From NCBI GenBank assembly GCA_002316835.1, contig DCEG01000103.1:32187-43647 (forward strand): a DNA stretch of 11,461 nt. Reading direction: 5' to 3'. The position numbers and the translations under genes are program-made. The DNA comes from Bacteroidales bacterium UBA1035. Lineage in GTDB: Bacteria; Bacteroidota; Bacteroidia; Bacteroidales; Dysgonomonadaceae. Under the pieces are notes generated by a model. That model ran no database searches. It had not been told where the DNA came from and saw nothing but the letters and a program-made list of their open reading frames with translations. Positions 6,558-11,461 of the stretch are shown here, piece after piece; position 1 is the stretch's first letter; each line of letters begins with the position of its first letter.

Positions 6558-7685
6558 TTATGAGATTTTCTGAGTTATTATTTCAGCTGCTTTTTTCGAT
6601 GCATCAGTTCCACCAAGTATCCTGCGCATCTCGGCGTAATTATCCAGCATATTTTTTCGGTAGTTCTTAACGTGAAGCAACTGAATAAGCTCTTTCCGAA
6701 TGTTATCGACAGTGAAAGATTTCGCAAAAAATTCCATCACAATTTCCCTGCCGCAGATAAGATTTACCAGCGAAATATATGGAGTGTGTAAGATGTTTTT
6801 AAAAGCCCAATATGATAATTTCGGCATTGGCGTGCGATAACATACTACCTGAGGAACGTTTAGCAATGCTGTTTCTAACGTTGCTGTTCCCGATGTAACC
6901 AGTGCAGCTTGTGATTGTGCCAAAATGCGATACGTTTGATTGAACAATACTTTAAGTGGAAGTCCTTTTACAAAATCATCATAGAAATGAGGTTCAATAC
7001 CCGGTGCGCCGGCAATAACAAACTGATAATCTTCAAATCCTTTTACAGCTTGCAGCATAGGAGGTAGATTTCTGGATATTTCCTGTTTCCGGCTACCTGC
7101 GAGCAGAGCTATGATCGGGCGATCGGGAAGTTTATTGGCAGTAATAAATTCCGAAAACGTTTCATCCTTATAATTGCGAGTATTAATCTCATCTACCGAC
7201 GGATTCCCGACATAATGAACCTCATACCCCCGTTTTTTATAGAAATTTACTTCAAATGGAAGAATGCAAAGCATCTCGTCCACGTATTTTTTGAGCGATT
7301 CTACCCTGTATTCTTTCCATGCCCAAACTTTTGGCGAAATGTAATAGAAAACAGGGATATTCAATTGAGTTTTTACAAACTTGGCAATTTTCAGGTTAAA
7401 TCCGGGATAATCTACCAGAACAACCGCATCGGGGCGATAATTCGTGATATCTTTTTTACAGAGTTTAAGGTTATTGAGAATGGTTCTTGCGTTCATAACA
7501 ACCGGAGCAAATCCCATAAAGGCCGTTTCCCGATAGTGCTTTACCAGCGTACCACCCTGGGCAGCCATAAGATCGCCGCCAAAAAAACGGAAATCAGCAT
7601 TTTTATCGTATTCCTTCAACGATTTCATCAGGTTTGATGTGTGTAAATCGCCGGAGGCTTCACCAACAACAAAGTAATATTTCAT
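6558..7685 (-). CDS. lpxB: Lipid-A-disaccharide synthase
   Basis: Peripheral inner-membrane glycosyltransferase (GT19) that joins UDP-2,3-diacylglucosamine and lipid X to make the lipid A disaccharide. 375 residues, normal for the family. Family motifs in order: GEASGDLH (8-15), FFGGDLMAAQGG, FMGFAPVV, VLVDYPGFNLKIA, YYISPKVWAWKEYR, ILPFEVNFYKKRG, VGNPSVDE, LLAGSRKQEI in the second Rossmann half, and SGTATLETALLNVPQVVCYR at the nucleotide-sugar site. It lies downstream of surE and upstream of a lipoprotein gene on the same strand. The 44-nt gap to surE contains most of a 28-bp palindrome. Confidence 0.97.
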   Translation of the reverse strand: MKYYFVVGEASGDLHTSNLMKSLKEYDKNADFRFFGGDLMAAQGGTLVKHYRETAFMGFAPVVMNARTILNNLKLCKKDITNYRPDAVVLVDYPGFNLKIAKFVKTQLNIPVFYYISPKVWAWKEYRVESLKKYVDEMLCILPFEVNFYKKRGYEVHYVGNPSVDEINTRNYKDETFSEFITANKLPDRPIIALLAGSRKQEISRNLPPMLQAVKGFEDYQFVIAGAPGIEPHFYDDFVKGLPLKVLFNQTYRILAQSQAALVTSGTATLETALLNVPQVVCYRTPMPKLSYWAFKNILHTPYISLVNLICGREIVMEFFAKSFTVDNIRKELIQLLHVKNYRKNMLDNYAEMRRILGGTDASKKAAEIITQKIS

Positions 7686-7705
7686 AATTTACAATATACC
7701 GAATC

Positions 7706-7733
7706 GTAGAGACGCGATTAATCGCGTCTCTAC
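7706..7733. repeat. Perfect 28-bp palindrome overlapping the surE stop codon
   Basis: GTAGAGACGCGATT (7706-7719) is followed immediately by its exact reverse complement AATCGCGTCTCTAC (7720-7733). The surE stop TAG (complement of 7730-7732) lies inside the right arm. RNA from the surE-lpxB operon would form a strong hairpin here, but no T tract follows on either strand, so it is not a classical terminator. Its perfection and position suggest an inserted REP/MITE-like element. Confidence 0.9.
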
Positions 7734-8494
7734 AGGTTCCACTTCTTTAATTCAGGAACAAAATCGTGTGCGGTCATATCAATTTTCACGGGAACAACTG
7801 CAGCGTATCCGTTTGCCAGCGCCCACTCATCGGTATTGACATTATCTTCTTCCCAGTTTTCGAAATTTCCGGTCATCCAAAACACATCGCGCCCGTTTCC
7901 GTCTGCCGATCGCTGGTATTCGTTTACCCATTTCCCATGCGTTTGCGATGTTATTTTAATTCCTTTTATTTCGCCTTCCGGAACGTTTATGTTTAAACAG
8001 ATACCTTTGGGAAGCCCTTTTTCGAGAACGGTTGCAGCTACTTTTTTTGCCACCTCGCAGGCGTATGTGAAATCGGCATCGTAGGCATATTCGCAAAGAG
8101 AAACCCCAAAAGAAGGAACTTCGAAGATGCATCCTTCAATGGCAGCTCCCATCGTTCCCGAATAAATTACGCTGATTCCCGCGTTGGAACCGTGATTGAT
8201 ACCCGAAACCAACAGGTCGGGCTTACGATCCAGAAACTCGTTCAATGCCAGTTTTACACAATCCACCGGCGTTCCCGTGCACATATATGCCGTGAATCCT
8301 TCTTCCTGTTTATAAATTCTGCTTCTCAACGGTTGCGATGTTGAAATGGCAGACGACATACCCGATTGATGCAGTTCCGGGGCGAAAACAATAACATCGC
8401 CCAACTCTCTCATCGCCTCAATAAGCGAGATAATTCCTTTTGCCTGATATCCGTCGTCATTGGTGACAAGAATAAGAGGCCTTGTACTATTCAT
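7730..8494 (-). CDS. surE: 5'/3'-nucleotidase (survival protein SurE)
   Basis: Metal-dependent phosphatase acting on nucleoside monophosphates, cytosolic. 254 residues, the usual size. Active-site motifs are visible: LVTNDDG with metal ligands Asp13 and Asp14, HQSGMSS with Ser44, CTGTPVDCVKLAL, and LLVSGINHGSNAG with Asn100. The start ATG at 8492-8494 leaves only six residues before the conserved ILVTNDDG strand. It is the first gene of the surE-lpxB-lipoprotein unit and divergent from the alkaline phosphatase. The last residues (KKWNL) and TAG stop run into the 28-bp palindrome, so the native C-terminus may have been altered by that element. Confidence 0.96.
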   Translation of the reverse strand: MNSTRPLILVTNDDGYQAKGIISLIEAMRELGDVIVFAPELHQSGMSSAISTSQPLRSRIYKQEEGFTAYMCTGTPVDCVKLALNEFLDRKPDLLVSGINHGSNAGISVIYSGTMGAAIEGCIFEVPSFGVSLCEYAYDADFTYACEVAKKVAATVLEKGLPKGICLNINVPEGEIKGIKITSQTHGKWVNEYQRSADGNGRDVFWMTGNFENWEEDNVNTDEWALANGYAAVVPVKIDMTAHDFVPELKKWNL

Positions 8495-8520
8495 TATTTT
8501 TCTATTTTAAAAATTAAAGA

Positions 8521-8528
8521 CAAACATA
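8521..8528 (-). promoter_or_regulatory. Candidate -7 promoter element of surE operon
   Basis: On the minus strand this reads TATGTTTG, an exact TAnnTTTG match, 26 nt upstream of the surE ATG in the divergent surE/phosphatase spacer. No clear -33 element is at the usual spacing. No equivalent element was found for the plus-strand phosphatase gene. Confidence 0.4.
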
Positions 8529-8656
8529 ATCAAATTCATCGACTTTTCATACACGGCAAGTGTTACAAAATCGTTAAATTGAAGTCTGCATTCCAAAAAA
8601 ATACAACAATTTGTTTACTTCGGTGTTTTAGACAGAAAATAATCACAATTCAACGT

Positions 8657-10288
8657 ATGAGAAAGTTATATTTGTTTTTTGCCCTGCTATTATTCTTATC
8701 AACTGCCCGGGCGCAGGAGGTGCGTCCCGTGAAGAATGTAATCGTAATGATTCCCGACGGAACCTCTGTAGGAGTTTATTCTGCCGCCCGATGGTATAAA
8801 TTTTACAACAAGATGGGCGACCGTTTACATATCGATCCCTATTTCACGGGAACCGTTACAACACACTCTTCAAACGCCCCCATCGGCGACTCTGCGCCCA
8901 CGGGTTCAACCTATGCCACCGGCGTTTTGCAAAAAACGAGTAATGTGGCCATACATCCCGAAGCCGATCCCGATAACGATATTTACCCGGTTGATGCAGG
9001 CAGAACCTATCAGCCTGCGGCTACCATTCTGGAAGCTTCCAGAATGCTGAAAAACAAAGCGGTTGGTTTGGTGGTAACGTGTGAGTTTCCACACGCCACG
9101 CCTGCCGATTTTTCGTCGCATTACCATACGCGCAGTGCGTACAAATTTATTGCTCCGCAAATGGCATATCAGAATATGGATGTGATGTTTGGCGGCGGGA
9201 ACGGTATTCTGACCGACGATATCAAACAACATTTCCGTAACAATGGAACCACGTTAATTCAGGACGATCGCAACGCACTGTTGAATTACAACGGCAACGG
9301 AAAAGTCTGGGCGCTTTTCGGAGACAGGGCATTGCCTTATTCCATTGACAGAAATCCGGATAAAGTACCGTCGCTGGCCGAAATGACCGAAAAAGCGCTG
9401 GACGTATTATCTAAAAAAGAAAACGGATTTTTCCTGATGGTGGAAGGTAGCCAGGTGGATTGGGCGGCTCACGCCAATGATCCTATCGGAATAATTACCG
9501 AATACATTGATTTTGACGATGCCGTAGGCAAAGTGATGGCGTTTGCCGAAAAAGACGGAAACACGGCGGTAGTGATTATGTCCGATCACGGGAACAGCGG
9601 ATTTACCATCGGCTCGAAAGATTGCCCCGGATACGATAAACTGACTATTCATCAGTTGTTTGAAGCGGTATCTAATTATAAACTTTCGGCAAACGGAATC
9701 GAAGCCATTTTAATAAATACCAAGCCCGAAAACATTAAATCGGAATTCAGAAAATACACGGGAATTGATATAACCGACGAGGAATTGCAATCGCTGCTTT
9801 CTTCGAAAAACTATAAGGAAGGCGATTATACCCAAGTGGGAACCAGCAATAACCTGGCGCACAATATTGTGAATATACTGAATTCCCGCACTTGTTTTGG
9901 ATATACTACAGGCGGTCATACCGGCGAGGAGACGCTGCTGGCATCGTACCACCCGCAGGGTGATATCCTGAAAGGAAATGTGCGCAACACGGAAGTTAAT
10001 GAGTACTTGCAAAAAGTTGTAGGATTGGATAAATCGTTGCAGGAGTTATCAGATGAGATTTTTGCAAAACATACCGATGTTTTTGCCGGACAAAAATTCA
10101 CGGTGAACAAAAAAGATCCCGAATTTCCGGTTCTGACCGTTAAAAAAGGAAGAAACACATTGGAAGTAAAAGCTTTTTCGTCGGTTGCCAAACTCAACGG
10201 CAAGCCGTTCGATATCGGTTCGGTGGTGGTGTATATGGATAAGAATGATACGTTTTATTTGCCGAAAAAATTGGCAGAGAAATTATAA
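8657..10288 (+). CDS. Secreted alkaline phosphatase (PhoA family)
   Basis: Periplasmic or secreted phosphomonoesterase using two Zn and one Mg. The ATG at 8657 is chosen because a signal peptide follows at once (MRKLYLFFALLLFLSTARA, cleavage before Gln20); the frame is open further upstream but without homology. 543 residues. The active-site set is complete by motif (E. coli number in brackets): Asp34 (51) in MIPDGTS, nucleophile Ser79 (102) in GDSAPTGSTYATG, His146 (153), Thr148 (155), Arg159 (166), Glu263 (322), Asp268 (327), Trp269 (328), His272 (331), Asp310-His311 (369-370) in MSDHGNSG, and His421 (412) in TTGGHTGEE. His and Trp at 146 and 269 are as in Vibrio-type rather than E. coli-type enzymes. 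About 110 residues separate His311 from His421, against 41 in E. coli. The C-terminal extension is rich in beta-like segments. Confidence 0.94.
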   Translation: MRKLYLFFALLLFLSTARAQEVRPVKNVIVMIPDGTSVGVYSAARWYKFYNKMGDRLHIDPYFTGTVTTHSSNAPIGDSAPTGSTYATGVLQKTSNVAIHPEADPDNDIYPVDAGRTYQPAATILEASRMLKNKAVGLVVTCEFPHATPADFSSHYHTRSAYKFIAPQMAYQNMDVMFGGGNGILTDDIKQHFRNNGTTLIQDDRNALLNYNGNGKVWALFGDRALPYSIDRNPDKVPSLAEMTEKALDVLSKKENGFFLMVEGSQVDWAAHANDPIGIITEYIDFDDAVGKVMAFAEKDGNTAVVIMSDHGNSGFTIGSKDCPGYDKLTIHQLFEAVSNYKLSANGIEAILINTKPENIKSEFRKYTGIDITDEELQSLLSSKNYKEGDYTQVGTSNNLAHNIVNILNSRTCFGYTTGGHTGEETLLASYHPQGDILKGNVRNTEVNEYLQKVVGLDKSLQELSDEIFAKHTDVFAGQKFTVNKKDPEFPVLTVKKGRNTLEVKAFSSVAKLNGKPFDIGSVVVYMDKNDTFYLPKKLAEKL

Positions 10289-10294
10289 AAACAA

Positions 10295-10321
10295 AAAAAA
10301 GCGGCGATTGCCGCTTTTTTT
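10295..10321 (+). terminator. Rho-independent terminator of the alkaline phosphatase gene
   Basis: GCGGC (10301-10305) and GCCGC (10310-10314) form a stem around GATT, extended by A6/T6 pairing, and seven T residues follow (10315-10321). It starts 6 nt after the stop codon. An A run on the other side could make it bidirectional, facing the minus-strand GNAT gene. Confidence 0.9.
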
Positions 10322-10337
10322 CTTCTCCGCTGAAGCG

Positions 10338-10458
10338 AACGGTGGCGGTATGGCCAGTAAGGGATTGCGGGCTAATCACCTATCAAGGTACACGAAAGTT
10401 GAAGCGGGCTACAAACCTTCGCATACCTCTGAAACCCTTATTGGCTATACCGCATGTT
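10338..10458. repeat. Two nested imperfect inverted repeats, attC-like recombination site candidate
   Basis: The outer arms GCGGTATGGCCAGTAAGGG (10345-10363) and CCCTTATTGGCTATACCGC (10435-10453) pair at 17 of 19 positions, and the two others are G-T wobbles on the plus strand. The inner arms AGGTACACGAAAGTT (10386-10400) and AACCTTCGCATACCT (10414-10428) pair at 12 of 15, with the three others G-T wobbles on the minus strand. An AAC triplet (10338-10340) and a GTT triplet (10456-10458) flank the outer arms, 121 nt end to end. GCGGGCTA occurs twice inside (10367, 10404). Size and layout resemble integron attC sites, but RYYYAAC/GTTRRRY is only partly matched. The phosphatase terminator lies just outside. 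Confidence 0.6.
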
Positions 10459-10981
10459 GTGTGGCGTTTTTATTTATTAGTCCATATCTGTATTCATCAC
10501 ATATCTTGTCATTTTTGAATACCGATTTCTCAAATATACACTCTAAATTAAATCCAGCTTTTTCAAGTACTCTTTGCGAAGCTTTATTAAAATCAAAAAC
10601 TCCGGTATAAATCCGAACTAATCCAAGAGTACTAAATCCGTATTCCGTAATCAATCGAACTGCTTTTGTGGTTATTCCCATGCCCCAATAGGGCTCTCCA
10701 ATCCAATAACCAATCTCGGCAGACAATTTATAGACATCTGTTTGCCTTACCAAGCCGATAGTGCCAACAAATTCACCGTTATATTCTATTGCAAATGTGA
10801 ATTGAGGGTTCTCCCTTTGACAGTATTTAATAAAGTCATTGGCATTGTTCTCTGTATAAGGAAATGGGATATAATCTCGCAAATTATCCCAAATCCTTTT
10901 ATTATTGCAGAGTTCGGCAAGTCTTTTTGAATCAGAATCCCTGAAGGCTCTTAGTTTTAATTGATTGTCTGTCAATTCCAT
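10448..10981 (-). CDS. GNAT-family N-acetyltransferase (RimJ/RimL type)
   Basis: 178-residue acetyltransferase of the acetyl-CoA-dependent GNAT superfamily, Acetyltransf_3/RimJ-RimL-like. It shows the opening LKLRAFRDSDSKRLAEL (8-24), the beta strand EFVGTIGLV, the acetyl-CoA motif EIGYWIGEPYWGMGITTKAV (89-107, with Pro-Tyr-Trp before Gly-Met-Gly) and the late motif NKASQRVLEKAGF (131-143). The acceptor could be a ribosomal protein N-terminus, an antibiotic or a small metabolite; it cannot be told from sequence. The last residues (NATQHAV) and the TAG stop, at 10445-10447, are encoded by the boundary repeat and hairpin arm. The start lies 4 nt after the stop of the upstream small gene, so the two are cotranscribed. 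Coordinates exclude the stop. Confidence 0.9.
10456..10470 (+). repeat. Left boundary repeat of the GNAT cassette
   Basis: GTTGTGTGGCGTTTT on the plus strand. The same sequence with two transitions occurs on the minus strand at 11430-11444. The two copies point into the two-gene block, which they enclose. This copy overlaps the last codons of the GNAT gene and begins at the GTT of the attC-like hairpin. Confidence 0.75.
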
Positions 10982-10985
10982 TTTG

Positions 10986-11411
10986 TCAATAATTTACAAA
11001 CCAAACAGAATAATCATCAAGTAATTGATGGTTTTTTGATTCTATGTCAATTGCTTTTAAATCAGCAAGTGGTATCTGAAAACGTTTTTTATCTGAAACT
11101 CTTGTCAGTTTAGCAAACAATCCATAATCATCATCGCGATAATCGTCAATTCTAATCATGTTGAATGTGTCACGGTATGATGGCCTTGTTTTTTTTAGTT
11201 CTTCATATTCTTGCTCATCACCCGGTCCAAAAATGTAATACTCTTCCCAATTAAAATCTTCTATGCCAGTTAATTTAACAGGCAATTCGAGGTTTATTTC
11301 AAGATAATTTTTATAAATTTCAATTGTTTCAGTCCGTTTAGAAATATCGTCTAAATCTTTTGGGAAGACTGATTCAATCCTTTTTTCCTGTTTCTCAAAG
11401 TTTTTATCCAT
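10986..11411 (-). CDS. Small acidic hypothetical protein
   Basis: 141 residues from the ATG at 11409-11411; the frame stays open upstream to a GTG inside the boundary repeat, which is unlikely to be the start. There is no signal peptide or membrane segment, so it is probably cytosolic. The N-terminal third is charged and helical (MDKNFEKQEKRIESVF). The conserved-looking C-terminal part contains LTGIEDFNWEEYYIFGPG, EEYEELKKTRPSYRDTF-like text and a final QLLDDYSVWFVNY. I recall similar motifs in uncharacterised bacterial proteins, sometimes labelled calcium-binding, but the sequence shows no EF-hand loop and I assign no function. It is the first gene of the pair with the GNAT gene (4-nt gap), inside the repeat-bounded block. 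Confidence 0.8.
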   Translation of the reverse strand: MDKNFEKQEKRIESVFPKDLDDISKRTETIEIYKNYLEINLELPVKLTGIEDFNWEEYYIFGPGDEQEYEELKKTRPSYRDTFNMIRIDDYRDDDYGLFAKLTRVSDKKRFQIPLADLKAIDIESKNHQLLDDYSVWFVNY

Positions 11412-11429
11412 GTTGCAATGTCGTTTGTT

Positions 11430-11444
11430 AAAATGCCGCACAAC
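11430..11444 (-). repeat. Right boundary repeat of the GNAT cassette
   Basis: On the minus strand this reads GTTGTGCGGCATTTT, matching the left copy at 10456-10470 in 13 of 15 positions, in inverted orientation. It lies 18 nt upstream of the small-protein ATG. The flanking minus-strand sequence TGTTGCGTAAATAATAC runs off the window end and may be the end of another hairpin. Confidence 0.75.
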
Positions 11445-11461
11445 GTATTATTTACGCAACA

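Noticed and set aside
7706..7733. Rho-independent terminator between surE and lpxB
   Set aside because: The hairpin is strong but no T tract follows on either strand, and lpxB lies directly downstream on the same strand.
8366..8656. Long 5' extension of the alkaline phosphatase ORF
   Set aside because: It overlaps surE on the other strand and would bury a clear signal peptide that starts at 8657.
10185..10610. Plus-strand ORF of 141 codons across the terminator and hairpin
   Set aside because: It overlaps the phosphatase end, a terminator and the GNAT gene in antisense; an accidental open frame in repeat sequence.

Overview
The window looks like chromosomal DNA of a member of the Bacteroidetes, probably order Bacteroidales. 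The evidence is the acpP-fabF-rnc and surE-lpxB gene orders, protein sequences of Bacteroidales type, AT-rich leaders with almost no Shine-Dalgarno motifs, and several promoter elements of the TAnnTTTG (-7) type. The genus cannot be fixed from the sequence alone.

Layout. Bases 1-1227 (+) hold the 3' part of a MATE-family efflux transporter cut by the window edge. A hairpin terminator separates it from a minus-strand tRNA-Leu(UAG), followed by purN (-). Divergent from purN is the plus-strand cluster acpP-fabF-rnc, which covers fatty-acid carrier, condensing enzyme and RNase III; fabF and rnc are almost fused. It ends at a strong terminator. A convergent pfkA-type phosphofructokinase (-) follows with its own terminator. 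Bases 5731-6166 have no gene but carry a run of small palindromes that look like decayed REP-type elements. Next comes a minus-strand operon surE - lpxB - small lipoprotein, with a perfect 28-bp palindrome between surE and lpxB that supplies the surE stop codon. Divergent from surE is a secreted PhoA-family alkaline phosphatase (+) with a strong terminator.

The last 1.1 kb is different: a tight minus-strand pair (a small acidic protein of unknown role, then a GNAT acetyltransferase), visibly more AT-rich than the phosphatase gene. The pair is bounded at both ends by a 15-bp inverted repeat. On the phosphatase side it abuts a roughly 120-nt sequence that folds into two nested hairpins ending in AAC / GTT triplets. 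This is the architecture of an integron-type gene cassette next to an attC-like site. The core-box match is imperfect and no integrase lies in the window, so this is a hypothesis. It is the most interesting part of the window.

Functionally, most of the rest is housekeeping: purine synthesis (PurN), fatty-acid elongation (AcpP, FabF), RNA processing (RNase III), glycolysis (PFK), lipid A synthesis (LpxB), nucleotide phosphatase (SurE) and phosphate scavenging (alkaline phosphatase).
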